A stretch of 64,000 bases of DNA from Strongyloides papillosus (GCA_005656395.1 SRSI01000060.1:558001-622000), one strand, 5' to 3'. Positions 35,998 through 50,447 are shown, counted from the stretch's first letter. Numbers and translations: made by a program. Notes: generated from the sequence alone by a model not told the origin.

Positions 35998-38900
35998 TGC
36001 TGAAATGATATTAAAATAAATTGTTAAAATAAATTTATAAGAAAAGATTTTGTTTATTCCATCAGCTAAATGGTGTCTTACATAAATTGCGCAAATGGGT
36101 CACTAGCGTGTGTCATCAATAGGAATCACCTGTATATTTAATTAAGGGCGATACAATAAAGAGCCTTGACAAAAGTCATGACATCTTCCTTCAATGGAAA
36201 TGTAAAAGATATAGGAAAAGATAGGACACCAAGTATTAAAAGGAAATAAATTTTAACCGGGAGCATTAAGGAACGGGAAGATTTATCAGTAGCATATTAC
36301 CTAAATATCTAAACTACTTTATACACCATTGTATACTATATACATCTTGATACATATGACACATAAAATGGTATTCGTGATTAAATTTTGCTAATTATAC
36401 ATAATATAGTATAAAAATGTTTTATTAATATGTCAAATAAAGGAAAGATGAAATATCAAGAGATTTTGTACCTATAAGAAGAGTTGAATGACCTATCATC
36501 ATAAAATTTTTGATAGATATGTATGATAATAAAATGTTTGTTCAAAATTTTCTGTAAAATCCACCATCAAATATTGTAGTGCATTTATGATAATTCAAAA
36601 CATAAACAGTGTATATTAACTGAATCTAGTCTTATAATTAACACATTTTCGACCTAGTTATAGCTAGTCAGGATATCAAACAATTAAAGTATTGTTCATG
36701 CACCAAAGAATTTTACAACAAATCCCATGAATATTACTTTTTCATAGGTTTACACGAATATTGTAACAAAATGTATCATTTTCATTGACAATCATGTCAA
36801 ATTCAATCTTTTTCTTTTTATATTATAAATTGTGATATGTTTTGTTGAAGGAAGATGATACACTTAAGTTTCTTTGTTATAAAGCATTTATATGTAATAT
36901 AAATTTTGTGAATATATCAATTTTATGAGAGAAATGAACAACATTTTACTATGGTATTAAGAATTTTAAGTTAATCGAATAAATTTCCTTAAAAAATTAT
37001 CCTTCATTTATTATAAACATTTAAAGTTACCAGATAAATGAATAAAAATGTTTATACATATAAAAAGATTATTTTATTTGTATTAGAATAAATTATTTTT
37101 AAATGAAGTGTAAATTTTTTAGTGATAAAATATATTGCAGTAAATTTTTTTCTTTAGAATAAGCATATTTCAAATTGAAAAAGAAATGCAAAAAAAAACA
37201 GTTGATTGTTTAGTCTTATTTATAAATATAATTCAATGCCTTAATTAATTTTTCTTTGATTTACACATTAAAAAAATGTTTTAAATTATTTTTAAAAATC
37301 GTTAGATGATCTACTACACCAAAATCAACAGTACAGTTGGATATATATGTTAAATATTCTGCTTTAAAATAAAAAAAACAATTTTCAATTATTGGTAAGC
37401 TTGATTAAAAAATCGTCAGATGTTTTAAAACGACGCTATACGCGTTACTCCAAGATAGGTCTAATTTTGCCATTACAAAAATGTTTGTAGTATCACTGTG
37501 AAAGCCAGCAATGTTTTGATAAGTGTTAATCAATTGATTGTATTATAAACAGACTTTGTATAGATTTTTTTTTCAATATTTTTTCTTAATTATATAGTTT
37601 TTTTATTCTCCCCTCCATTAAAATTTATTTTTAAAGGTTTTATATATATGAGTGAAGCTAATTGTAAAACAAAAAAATAATAATATTAATTTTAGGAAAA
37701 ATAATTTATAGCATAAATTTCAAATAAGTAAATTAATTTATAAATTTGTATTATTTTTTTTTCCCAATTTTATCGTGACAAAATTTTTGTATTAAACTTA
37801 TATTTTCAAAAGCATGCACTTTTGTTTATATTAATTATTATAAAACTAAATAGCCTCTATTTTTTGTCTTATATTAAATTTTTTTTGTCCCTCTATAGGG
37901 TATTTTTATTTACCATATGCATACAAATAAAATACTGTACTACTCAAGTTCTTATAAAAAAATTAATTCCTTTTTTCTATTGAAAAAAAAAAACATCATA
38001 GAATTAGAAATATGTTTATTAATGTAAGTATTTTTCTTATATTACTATAAAAATTCACATACTTAAATTATTCAATAACGTGGAATTAATAAATTTTCAA
38101 GAATTTATATAATGCTAGTACTTTTAATTAAATGTTTTCATAATATAAAATGTTGTGCTATTTTAGTGTTATTTTAGAAGAATTCTTATTTTTTTTCGCA
38201 ATTTTATTTTAATTATATATATGCTATTATTGATAGATGGTTTATGTTTTAACAATAACAAATGCTTTCACTTTTACACAAAATAATTTCATACTCTTTC
38301 ATTATTATTCTTTTTATTTCATTACCAATAAAGAGCATTGAAAAAGCAGTATTTTTTGAAATAAAAAAATATATTTATACTTTTTTACATAGTACAAAGA
38401 CAATGGAAATATATTTTACCTTTTAATATCTAAATCAATTAAAAATTTCACATAAAGTTAAATTATGGAACATTAAGTCTAAATGATAAATCATAATTAT
38501 GAAATCAAGTTTTAGCGTAGGATATTCCTTTTATACCTCAAAGACATATCTCTTAAATTTATTTTTTGTCTATTAAGTATTATAATTTAACTAAATTGAG
38601 TATTTATATCGAAATGTTACTAAGATTTCATCACACTAACAAAATAAATGATATAAAAAGTGATAATAATTATATTTCCAAAAATTGACGTAAATTATTG
38701 GGTTAATGTGTTAAAATTATTCTTTTTTTTAAATTAGTTCTAATTCTACATATATCCATAAAATGTACTAGCTATAAAATGTATTTTAAAGCCATTGTAA
38801 TTTAACACAATTACCATTTGGTGATAGTAAGAGGCGTTAGAGTTATCTTTTTAGCAACATTTATAAAAAAACGTTAATAATATACTTCCTATTGCCTGAA

Positions 38901-40603
38901 GAATGTTTTATTTCTAAACATTCATCGTTTATAACTGAAAACTTTTTATAACCTCCTGAATCATTGATGCTAGTGTTTTTAAATATATATAAAATCAACT
39001 GAAAGTTATATTATCACCAAAATATCGACTTTTTGCCAACAGTTAAGAAGGTAAACTAGGTGACATTTCCTTAATTTCTTTTAACTTAGAATTGTATTTA
39101 CTAAAATTTACTTTCCTCCATATCAGTTTTTGTTGTTTTTAAAATGATTCAGTATACATTTATAATTATTTTGTTATATGTTTAAAGACAAAAAAAATAT
39201 TATTAGTTACAAGATGACATAATCGATTGTGTTATAAATACACTATTTCCTTTTTTTGCCAACCTGCACTTACTCTAAAATAAATATTTAATTGTGTTTA
39301 AATATTCTTGAGTTTCTAAATTTCAAGTAATGCTAAAAGATTTTTCCAAACAGTAAAGAGTAATATTACTATACTTTTAGTATAAGATAACATATTACTA
39401 TTTATTTTCTTTAATTTATGCCTGTCTAATATTATTATTAATTTAAGACAATTCTTTAAAATAATATTTTTATTATAATTATTCCTTTCATATGTGTTAT
39501 TTAATTGTCAGATTAAGATAATCAATGGACTAAAAAAATTTTTTAAAGATAATATTTTGCCTATAAGTTGTAACTTTCTTAATACCGTTTTTTTCAGAAA
39601 ATACAATACTTAAAAAATTTCTCCTTTAGTTCTGTATTATCACCACCCTTTTTTTTAAATTAGTTTTATTAAAAAATATTTATGAATCCCTATTAATGAA
39701 TTTATTATTTAAATATTATTGCTTTTATTAAAATTACCAAAAATGAACAAAAGTAGCAATTGGTTAAATTTCCTTCATGCTAATTTCAAATTTTTTTATA
39801 TATTTACTGATAATGATATTTTTTGTCATTCCCTTTGAAATAAAGTATTTTATTTCATTTTTTCACATATCACTTTGATAAATTTGTTATCCGTTATATA
39901 GGAATGTACTTTTTAAAAGTTAAATTAATTGGAGAAATGGTCTCAGCAACTTAATAAATAAACTTTTTTTCCTTTTCTGTATAATTGTTAATGACAGAAA
40001 AACAATTTTTCCTCCACTAAATTTATTAAATTGTTTACATTATTATTACAAAGATAAGTAAATCAAAAAAATACATAATAATTAAAAAAATTAGAATTAT
40101 CTTTGTAAACCCTTTCAAACACGTTGATACTTTTTTGCAGTAAAATGCCAAGTGGCGGCTTTTATATTGAAATTTTATTTATAATATTGTGTATATCTTT
40201 CCAAAATGCTTTATATTTCTCATTTGAACGACGTTTATACAGCGATTGTAATGTTTATCGCTGGAACGTTCACTCTCATATTAATTCCATATTCTTAAAT
40301 ATGACATACATATATTTTTTCAACTCTTACTATTGATATATGTTTCTTTCCACCACACTAATAACTGCATTTCTATAACTAAAAAGCTCTATTCTAAACT
40401 AAACATTAACTTTTTGTTTTGTAAAAATATGATGTAATCTTTTTTTACACGAATCACCATTTATTTTTATAATTATAAACTTTTGCATTTTAGTTTTGTA
40501 GATAAATACAATCTGTATTCTATTATTCATTCTATTATATATATTATTTTTTTTATTATAAATATATTGTATACTGAAAAATAACTGCCTTATATCCATC
40601 AAT
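35998..40603. other. 4.6-kb gene-poor region
   Basis: No gene could be supported. The part next to 35998 is somewhat less AT-rich (36050-36300) and may be the upstream regulatory region of the lipocalin-domain gene. A TTTTTTGCAG acceptor-like site at about 40130-40139 is followed by an ATG (40144) and an open frame to 40336 that begins MPSGGFYIEIL. This could be a noncoding or coding 5' exon of the USP7 gene, but no matching donor was found. Confidence 0.4.
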
Positions 40604-43600
40604 ATGGTTAGTTGTATAAAATATGTTTATTAAATAACATTAATAAAAACTTAATTTTTTAAAGGGTGATAATGCTGCAAGGAAAAAACGATTTTTAGAA
40701 GCTGATAAAGTTTCATACGAATCCACTACAAAAGAAAAGGAACAATTTGAGAGTGATAAGCCAGAATTAAAGAGATATAGTTTTTTAAGTCCAACTTTAA
40801 GTAGAGATAAAGATTTATTAAATATGTCTCCAGAAGATCCAACTAATAAAGTAATGGAAACTGATTCTTTTGAAAAAAAAGTTGATAAAACTGTTGTAAC
40901 TCTTTCAAAAACTGAAGAACCAAAAGTAGTTATTAAAGCTTTGAATAAAAATGAATTTGAAAAAGAATTACTAAGAAGAAATGAACCAATTAAGAAAACA
41001 GTTATTCCTAACCCTTCCGTTGTAAAACCAAAGGATGATAAAAAAAAGCAAAAAAGTAATGATAATGATATGTATAAATTAAGTCCAGGTAAATTTATAG
41101 TTATTAAATTGTTAGAAGATAATAAAATATTTTTTGAGATGATAAAAAAGTAATTGTAAAAAGAAGTCACAAAGTTGACGATTCATTGGTTAAAGTAGTA
41201 ACTGTAGGTAAAGATGAATCACAAAAAAAGGATGAAACAGAAAGTGTTGATGATTTAAAATGTACAGAAGACATTATGGAACATGATGATATTGAAAATA
41301 TGGATGAAGCAACTGATGAGATATTTTCCAATGGTGATGAAAATCCTAATACTCCAGACGAGAATCAATATGACGGTGATGAGGAACCATTTACACCCCC
41401 ATTTGATGAACCAAATTTTTCAAACTCACCTATCGATGCTGCAATGGGAGGAAACTCTGATTTTGATGATTCTTATGGGCCAAGAACACCAGATAGTGAT
41501 TCAAATAACAATGATGACTATCCTGCTAGTAGTTCTGAGACAGAGACTCTTCCTGATTCTGTTGATGATGAAGAATATGAACGTTTTTGTCCTGAGAATG
41601 TAATTTATATAAGTATTAAGGGTGTATCAGAAATTGCAACAATGCAAGCTGATCAACAAAAACTTAGTGAAATTGTTTACATTAGAGGACTTCCATGGCG
41701 TATATTGTTATTACCACGTGACATTCGTGTAAATTCAGGAGATCGTACAGTTTTTCGAAGAAGTCTAGGATTCTTTTTGCAATGTCTTGGAGATAATGTT
41801 TGTACTGCATGGTCTTGCTTAGCTATGGCTGATCTACGTATAATGTCACAAATCCCTGGTGGAACCGATTATAATAGAAATGTAACGCATAATTTTCATG
41901 CTGAAGCTAATGATTGGGGTTTTTCACAATACATTACTCTTGAATTACTTCTGGATCCCAAAATAGGTTATTGTTATAACGATACAATACTTATGAAATG
42001 TCATGTATTTGCGGAGGTACCTCATAATATTGGCTGGGATAGTAAAAGGCGTACCGGTTTTATTGGACTAAAAAATCAAGGTACAACATGCTACATGAAT
42101 AGTCTTTTACAAGCGTATTTCTTTATTGATGAATTCCGTAGATCAATATATAAAATTCCATTAGCTGAACCATCGCATTCTGAGACATCAGTTACCCTAG
42201 CAATGCAAAGAGTTTTCTATGAATTACAAAAAAATGATCAGGCCGTATCAACAGAAAAATTGACAAAATCATTTGGATGGGATCCTTCTGATACATTACA
42301 TCAACAAGATGTTCAAGAATTTGCACGTGTATTACTTGATAATTTAGAACTAAAAATGAAAAATACAAGTGTTGCAGATGCCATACCAAATTTATTTAAA
42401 GGTACACTTAAAAGTTATGTTAGATGTACAAATGTTGATTATGAATCATGTCGTTATGAAACTGTTTATGATGTTCAATTAAATATTAAAAATTGCAAAA
42501 ATGTTATTGAATGTTTTGAGAATTATGTTGAAGCCGAACCACTTGATGGTGCAAATAAATATGATGCAGGAGAACATGGTTTTCAAGATGCTGTCAAAGG
42601 TCTTATCTTTTTAGATCTTCCAAAAGTTCTTTACCTCCATTTGATGCGTTTTAGATATGAACCTCAAGCTGAAACATACATGAAAGTTAATGATCGTTGT
42701 GATTATCCAGCTGTCCTAGATCTTAATAAGTATGTCGAAAGGCAGGAAGGTGATAAAACCAATTATAAATATCATTTACATGGAGTCTTGGTACATTCTG
42801 GTGATTTTAGTGGTGGACATTATGTTGCTTATATAAATACGGGACTTTATGATGGTGAACAAAGGTGGCATCAATTTAATGATGAGACAGTCTCAGAGTG
42901 TTGTCATCGCGAAGTTTTTCTTGGTAATTTTGGTGGTGATGCATCAGAGAAGGTTGGTAAACCATATTCTGGTGCTTATATGTTAGCATATATCCGTGAA
43001 GACTCAATCTCTGAGGTCCTTAATCCTGTTAATGATGAGGATATTCCGAAAGAGTTAAAAGAAAGATTTCTCGTTGAGGAGAAGGAGGAGGAAGCACGTC
43101 GTAAAGACAAAGTTACCTCATATTTATATCAATCGTTTAGAATTATGTGTCCAAAAAATCTTTTTAAATATACAGCTTTAGATTTAATGAATGCTACAAG
43201 TCAGGAGGAGTTTGAGGAGATAAAATTACAAAAAAATATGACACTTAGTCAATTTCATGATTTTTTATCACGTCTTTATGAAATTCCAGAAAACAAATTC
43301 CGTATATGGCAATTACGTTTAACAAAACTTAAAAGAGATGGAGTTGAAGCGCAACTTGGATCCTATAGACCAATGCAACTACTAGGAAAGTATGATGAAA
43401 AATTCCAACCTAATAGTATTGAAATTGGTGCTTTGGGAGACGATAATATTGTATTTTTAGAGTATTATAAAAGAAAAGATAATGGTAAAATTTACTACGA
43501 CGAATTACCTGCATTCAGTTCAACAAATGAATTATTATTCTTTATTAAAGTTCTTCATATTGATGAACAAACTGAAGCTGTTACAGTTAGTGTTAAAGAT

Positions 43601-44896
43601 ATTATGATATTATCTCTCAATAAACCATTATCCGCATATATGAAAGAATTTTGTAAGATATGTAATTGTAGTGACCCATATGGAGTTAGAATTTATGAGG
43701 AAATTTCTCCTGATCAAATAAAATTAATTAGAGATAAACGTGTACCTATTAAAGAAATTCTTAATTTAATTGACGGTGGAATTTTAATTCTTGAACAAAC
43801 AAAATATGACCCAAAAATCGGAACTGTTCTTGAATGGCATGAGAAAGTATATAATGATTGTGTTATACGTTGTATTCCAGTTGCACATATGGTTTATAAA
43901 AATTTAAATCATACAAGCTTTTTTACTGATGAAGAGCAACCAGAAATTTTAATGGCAATGTCAATGAAATGTTCATTGGCACAAGTTGCTGAGGAATTGT
44001 CAAACCAACTTTCTATTGAAGCAGAAAATGTTTATTTTTATAATTCTGATTTATTAAGTCTAAAGACTCCACAATTTTCATTGCCTAAAACAAGTTTCAA
44101 TAATATTACACTTGAAAGTCTGTGGAAATCTTGTCATAATGAGCCACATGATCCAAGGTATAATTTACGACCCTACTATTTACACTTCTCACTGTTTCCA
44201 TTTGATATTTCTGAATTGTCTAAATTAAGATTAACAATGAAAGTACAGGTTTTAGTTAAAAAACAAAAAATTGAAGAAAGGTTTATATTCCCGAAACCAA
44301 ATCAAAAAGTAAAGGAGGTATTAGAAGAATTTAAGGAAGAATTTAAAATTGGAGGAGGAAATGAAAATATTAATTTACGTATGTTACTAGTTGGTAGTGA
44401 TAGTAGATCTAATCGTGTCTATCACTCTTACAAATCACAAACACTAATTCAGGAGGTTTATGATAAAACAAAAGCTAGTTCATTATACATTGCTAGGATT
44501 GAGGAAGTTCCATCAGATCAGACTAATGTTGATGAGGCTAGTGAATACTTAATGCCTGTTTCCTTTTTTGACAAAGATCCTTTAAAATTGTACGGTGTAC
44601 CATTTTTCTTTAAAATAACAAATGGAGAATCATATGCAATGGTTAGAGAAAGAATAAGAGTGTACTTAGGTTCAAGTAAAAAAGATTTTGATAAAGCGAA
44701 ATTTGCCTATCTTCAAAGTGGAAAGATTGTTAAAGTTATCAATACAACAACAGCTTCAACAGCAAATTTGGCAGAATTAAAACAACATAATGTTGGACAA
44801 AATCGTGTTTTACCTTTCTTTTTAGGTATTGACTTACCAAATAAAATTCATCAACCTAAACAATCAAGTGAGAAGTCAATTGTTATTCGTAACTAA
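40604..44896 (+). CDS. math-33: USP7/HAUSP-like ubiquitin-specific protease (MATH-33-like)
   Basis: Model: 40604-40606 (ATG only), 40665-41097, 41139-44896; about 1397 residues. A lysine-rich then acidic N-terminal extension of about 300 residues is followed by a MATH/TRAF domain (about 300-438), the USP catalytic core with Cys box GFIGLKNQGTTCYMNSLLQ (Cys463) and His box HSGDFSGGHYVAYIN (His706), and C-terminal ubiquitin-like domains ending near LPFFLGIDLPNK. The whole C-terminal half follows USP7. It should remove ubiquitin from nuclear and trafficking substrates. The long exon is certain. The first exon is inferred: GTTAGT at 40607 and AAAG at 40664 give a 58-nt intron joining Met to GDNAARKKR in frame. 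The 41-nt second intron (41098-41138) is needed to avoid a stop at 41151 and uses a TTTTTTGAG acceptor. If the ATG-only exon is wrong, translation could start at 40824. Confidence 0.92.
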
Positions 44897-45949
44897 TTAA
44901 TATAAAAAAACAAAACAAAAAATTTAACAAGAGAAATTATCAATAACAATCTAAATATTTAAAAAAATATAATTTTATTAATTATACATTTATATTATTT
45001 CACATAACGAGAAAAAAGAACAAAATTACAAAGATATATAAGATTAAAATATTCCTAAGAGTATTTTTTTACTTATATTTTGGTATTTCTTGTCGCATTC
45101 TTAGGTTATGTGCACGATGGATAATATTAAAATATGTGAAGTTTAACAACTAATTACTATATTACAAATATTAAGGAAAAGTAAACATCTGTAGCCACAT
45201 CATTATTAGTTATATACATTTTAACTTTATACATACGTTTTTTTATTTATCAACAAATATATGGCGAAAATGCAAAGGAAAATAAATTTTCCATGGTTTT
45301 TTTTCAAGGATTAAACATACACATATATCCTTCTGTAAACCTAATATTATTCATTTGTTTTTTTTTCTTAATTGTATTTAATTATTACATTGTAAAGATA
45401 TAGTTTTTATTTAATATATAAATATTTTAGAATAATAGCTTCTAAGTGACTATTTTATTGTTTTAACTATAATATTTTTAATCTATGAATAAATTTTACA
45501 CAATATCTTTAATTCCTATTTATAAAACTGCTTTCTAGATATTCTATAGAAACTCAGTATTTCTTATTAAATTTGTTGTTATGATATAACGAAAAAAAAT
45601 TAATGTCATAAAGAATCTTTCTCTTTTTTTATAATGCTTTTTTTAAGAGTATAAAAATTCTGTGGATTCATTATAGTTAGTAGTTAAGATTAATTTACTA
45701 TTGTAATTTTTTTCCACACAACTAGGTAATATTTCATTTTCCTTAATGGAAAATATTTTTTTATATACCATATAGTCAATAACTAAATATTGGATTTAAA
45801 ATCAATTTTTTTCTTATACATATAAAGATATATTCTAAAAACTTATTTTAAATAAATAAGTAACTCATTAGTAAATAATAGTATTTCAATATTTTTCTAC
45901 TCAATTTATTATAAATACTTTAAGTAATTAATTAAAAAATTTTTAATTA
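44897..45949. other. AT-rich intergenic region
   Basis: Separates USP7 from the GGA gene on the same strand. I see no coding exon or RNA gene. The gap of about 1 kb argues against a close operon. Confidence 0.5.
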
Positions 45950-47762
45950 ATGGAAAGTTATTCTAAAGGTAGCAGTGGTGAATCCATTTTTGATAAACCA
46001 ATAGAATATTATGTTGGTATGTATCATTTTCATAATTATATTTTAAATTTTTTTTCCATATTTTAAACGTTTTTAGCACAATCTATAAATCCATACTCAT
46101 CAGAGAGTGAAAGAAAAGAATCATGGAATGTACTATGTCAAAGGATAATGAAAGATATAGAGGGACCACAAATTGTTGCAAAATGTTTTTCTCACAAATT
46201 AACAAGTCCAGATCATAATGAAGTTTCAACTACCCTTGATGTTATTGAATATTGTTTACGAATATGTGGTTATAGTCTTGCTGTTGATTTGGGAAAGTAT
46301 AAATTTTTAAATTCGATGATAAAATTGTTATCACCAAAGTATTTGGGGAATGAGACACCAAAAATAATAAAGGATAAGGTTATTATATTACTATATGGTT
46401 GGCAAAAATATATTGGGCATATTGGGAAATTTAAAGAAGTTTATATATTATTAAAAAAACAAAATTTAATAATAAAGGACCCAAAAGTTCATATAGATGA
46501 TTATGTTATTGAATCTAAGAAGCCAGTAAAAATGGCTTGTTTTGAGGATGAAGAAAAATCTAAATTGCTTGCATCATTATTAGCAAGTAAGAAGATTGAA
46601 GATTTACAAGCTGCAAATAGGTTAATAAAAAGTTTAGTAAAATCAGAGGAAAAAAAGACGGAAAAACGGATAAAAAAAATGACTGAGATAAAGGAGGTGA
46701 AAAAGGATGTTTGTATTTTATATGAATTGTTAAATAACTATTCATCTTTAACAACAAGTCCTGAAGAATGTAGGAGAATAGGAGAAGCATATAATAAATT
46801 ATCAAATTTTCAACCAATAATTGAGAGGTATGTAAGTGAGACAGAAGATTGTGAGGATGATTTTCTGGGAGAGATACTAGATGTTAACGATGATATATTA
46901 CGTGTTACTGAGTTTTATGATAAACTATTTCATTGTAATAATTATAAAAATGATAATGCATTAATACATAAGGAGAATGGTATAAAACGAGTTACTTGGA
47001 GCGATGAAAGCGAAGGAAGCTCTTTGGAGGCAATAGTTAATGACGATGATGATATATTAAGTATCTGGTCCAGACAGACTACACCACAAGTACAAAAAAA
47101 AATTATGAAACCAGTATCAATAATGAATAATAATAAAAATTTAAAACATAAAGAAATTGATTATGATTTTAGCAAAAAATATAATTTAATCTGTAATGAT
47201 CTTCAAGATTTAGAATTTCCATCACCACAAAACATTCAAAAAGTTGAATTTAAAATGAAGGAAGAAGAAGAAGACATTGGAATATTTCTAGAAAATTTTT
47301 CATTAAATTTAAATGATTTAGAGATTGAGTCAAAAGATCCCTTAACACTTTTTGACTTACATAATGTCAAAATAACTTTATATTACACAAAACCACGAAA
47401 GAAGTTACTCTACAAAAATATTAACATTTCACTTGTCACAATAACAAATTTCAACACACATTCATTGTCAAAAATTAAGTTTCTTATTCAATCATGTGTA
47501 AAAGTTGGTTAAAAACACTTTTTTTATAATTTATTTTAATGCTAATACTTTTTAGATTGTCAATTTTAAATTAGAAAAATCACTTATAACAGACCTTGAG
47601 CCTTTTAATCCTTTGTCATCTGTAAAATCAATTAATCAAATATTTTACATTTTACCACTTTCAGATGACATAAATGAGTGTGAATTTAAGTTCAAATTAT
47701 CTTTTATTTTAAAAGCCAAGAAGTATGAAGAACTTGGACAAATAAAGTTAAAATTAACTTAA
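45950..47762 (+). CDS. GGA-type Golgi clathrin adaptor (VHS-GAT-GAE)
   Basis: Exons 45950-46016, 46077-47503, 47556-47762; 566 residues. The VHS domain (about 23-150) contains DIEGPQIVAKCFSHKL and TTLDVIEYCLRICGYSLAVD. A GAT region follows (about 190-320: LQAANRLIKSLVKSEE, then helices through EAYNKLSNFQPIIERYV). The hinge is acidic (EDDFLGEILDVNDD; EDIGIFLENFSLNLNDLE), and a gamma-adaptin-ear (GAE) domain occupies about 430-566: ITLYYTKPRKKLLYKNINIS, FNTHSLSKIKFLIQSCVK, then FNPLSSVKSINQIF after the last intron. This order defines GGA proteins, Arf-dependent monomeric adaptors moving cargo from the trans-Golgi network to endosomes. The last intron uses a GTTGGT donor; reading through it would stop before the GAE domain is complete. 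Confidence 0.88.
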
Positions 47763-48185
47763 GAAATATGACAATATAACACTAAATTCCTGCAAAACAA
47801 GAAATAACAATTAAAAGTACAAACAATAAAAATGTATATTTTAATTGAAGCAATATAAACTTATTTTTTTTTTATTGACAAAATAAAAACAAACAAAAAT
47901 TAGTTTTGTTGTAGGATAGATATAATGATATAAAATGTAAATACTATTTTATTATAAAAATAGTAACATCTTCTTTTTTGTTTTATTATGATGTCTGATG
48001 TCTATTATATATTGATGAACTTATATCAATATTTCCAGATAAAATTAATTGTTTTTTTAATAATTAAATATTTAATGATGTGAATAGAAATTTTATTAAA
48101 AAAAAACTTGAATTAGTCTAGATGTCATTAGAAAGTAATGTGATTTTCATCATATAAATATGATTTCTCTAGAATTGTTGTCATC
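47763..48185. other. short intergenic region with a TATA-like element
   Basis: AT-rich. ATATAAATA at about 48153-48161 lies about 30 bases before the EF-hand gene ATG, followed by TTCTCTAG, a possible acceptor. These may be core promoter or trans-splice signals; neither is proven. Confidence 0.4.
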
Positions 48186-48768
48186 ATGAACACAAAAATG
48201 AAAATCTTATTCTTATTAATTGTAACGACACTTTATGGTTATTTATCAGCTGTGGTTAATGATACCGCTGAAATGACAACGTCTCTTCCAAATATTACTC
48301 CTATACCAATGGAAAGTTTAAACCCTCGATTGAAAGGTAAATTATACGAATACAATTGTCATAAAATGTTTAATATTTATTTTACTAGAATTTCGTAGGA
48401 TTGATCAGAACAAAGATGATAAATTGACATTTACTGAATATTTACTTGGAGATCGTAATTATCTCGAACAACAATCAAGAAATTTCCATAGTCTCGATAT
48501 GAATGGAGATGGTGAAGTGGATAGAACAGAATTTAATACATACTTTAGAAAACAAGATGAAACCAGAAAAATTCAAGCTCTCCAGGCCGATAATTTTTTT
48601 AAACAATTTCAATCAGGTCTTTTAGACGGTGTCGATGGTCAACCACAAAATCCAGGAGGTAATGTTTTTGGATTTCCTGGACAAGGCATATTTAATTTAA
48701 ACATCCCTCAACAACCCGAATCATCATCTTTAGGGAATAAAAAAGTTGACAATAAAACAACAAATTGA
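48186..48768 (+). CDS. secreted two-EF-hand calcium-binding protein
   Basis: Exons 48186-48336 and 48389-48768; 176 residues. The N-terminus is a signal peptide (MKILFLLIVTTLYGYLSAV). Two canonical 12-residue EF loops follow: DQNKDDKLTFTE (56-67) and DMNGDGEVDRTE (87-98). All calcium-ligand positions, including the final Glu of each loop, are present. The C-terminus is low complexity, rich in Gln, Gly and Pro (LDGVDGQPQNPGGNVFGF). There is no ER-retention signal, so it is probably extracellular. It resembles small nematode secreted EF-hand proteins; no specific orthologue is claimed. The 52-nt intron splits the protein just before the first EF helix. Confidence 0.88.
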
Positions 48769-50442
48769 AAATGATAAATTTTAAACCATCCAATATATTT
48801 ATCCAATTGCCTAATTATATGTTTACGATAAAATTTTAATATTTGAAAATAACATTTCAAATTTATGTTGAAATCTATTTATAAAAGTTTTTAATATTAT
48901 TTATGCTTAAAATAGAATCTGTTTGGTATAATGTTACCCAAATGTTATTTTACATAAACAGTAATTTATATTTCCATTTGTTATTCATGAGGAAAGAGGC
49001 GATAAATTCACGTGTCTGGTTAACTATTTTTAAAAAACCATACATCATATTTTAATAATATTTTTCCTCTACATGAATATTTTAGATGGATATCTAGAAT
49101 TTATAAACACTATTTTAAATATTTTTAATTAAGGAATTAGATATATAAAATTTTGTTTTTTATTTTTGTACTATAAAGATTATAGTCACAAAGAATATAT
49201 ATTTGCTTAGAGCTAATACTTATTATAAATATGTAAGAGATAATTAGAATGTGTGAAAAAATATATTTTTTGTTAATATACCTTAACTTTAAACATCTTA
49301 TAGATATATAAACAAATTTTACTTCCTGATAACATATGTATGATGTAAATATTTACTTTACAACGACAATATTTTTGATAAAAATTATTTGCTCCTTCTT
49401 TTAAAAAGTCGAGATAATGTTGTAAAGTCTACTACAGTTAGTCGGTTTTGTATAATCCTTATCAGTTAAACTTTAAGTTTGTAAACATGCATTGAGTATG
49501 AGAAAAATTATTAGAGCAATGAAGTTCATTGTTTTTTTTTAAACAATTAAATTAATAGAAACAGCTGATATTTACAATAGAAAAAATAATTTATTTGTCC
49601 TAAAATGACGCATAAAATCCATTATAAATTTTATTTTATTATCTTAAAGATATATATTCACCACTTTGTCATTTAATATATATTTTTATATGAGCAAATA
49701 CAATTTAAATAAATCTATTAAATTTAAAATAATTTGCTATAAACATTATAATTTTAAATGTTTGGAATTTTTTTACAAATTAGCCTAAATGCATTTTTCC
49801 TTTGTCATTCGATAATCTTAATATTAAAAAAATAAAGAAATTATGATAAACAATACTTTTCATAAATATTTTCACATACTTTGCTTTTAATATAAAAAAA
49901 AGGATTATATTGATGAATATTTTTTAATTACTTTTTAAAAATATGTACTAAAATCTATTGTACTTTATACAAAAACTTTTTTAAAATATCCTTTTACTGT
50001 CGATGTAATTTTATAAAAGTGACAATATTTAATTTGTTCAAAAAATATAAACTATTGTTTAATTTTAAAGCACATACTTTTGTTTACTAAATTTAGGATA
50101 AAAAGGCACATATTCTAGCGTAAAAGTAGTAATTATATGTATATTGATGAGTCGAATTATTTACTAAGAATGGATTAACTCTATTCATAATATAGTTAAC
50201 AATCACGTGTAAATTTGTTATTTTAAGACCATGAGTTTCTTTGTTTCAATTTCTTTAAACTCCGATAAATTATAAGTAAAGAAGATAAGAGTTTTTCTTT
50301 TTAATACAGTCAAGTATTATAAGTATTCTTCTTTTAAATTTAATATATTATATAAATTCTGAATATATAGAATTTTAATAGTCATATGATTTTGGTTATT
50401 CTATATAATCTTAGAATAACAAAAAATTGCATTTTTATTTTT
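48769..50442. other. AT-rich intergenic region upstream of the retrotransposon
   Basis: No gene found. It forms, with 54549-55319, the original spacer between the EF-hand and trehalase genes into which the LTR element inserted. Confidence 0.5.
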
Positions 50443-50447
50443 GTAAT
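50443..50447. repeat. target site duplication GTAAT (left)
   Basis: GTAAT directly precedes the 5' LTR and is repeated directly after the 3' LTR (54544-54548). A perfect 5-bp duplication is typical of Ty3-type insertion. Confidence 0.9.

Noticed and set aside
40124..40336. 70-codon frame after a GCAG acceptor
   Set aside because: No donor connects it to USP7 in frame; hydrophobic and AT-driven. Kept only as a possible 5' exon in the region note.
40640..41170. 176-codon minus-strand frame
   Set aside because: Antisense of the USP7 N-terminal exon; low-complexity Leu/Ser/Phe sequence is the complement of Lys/Glu codons.
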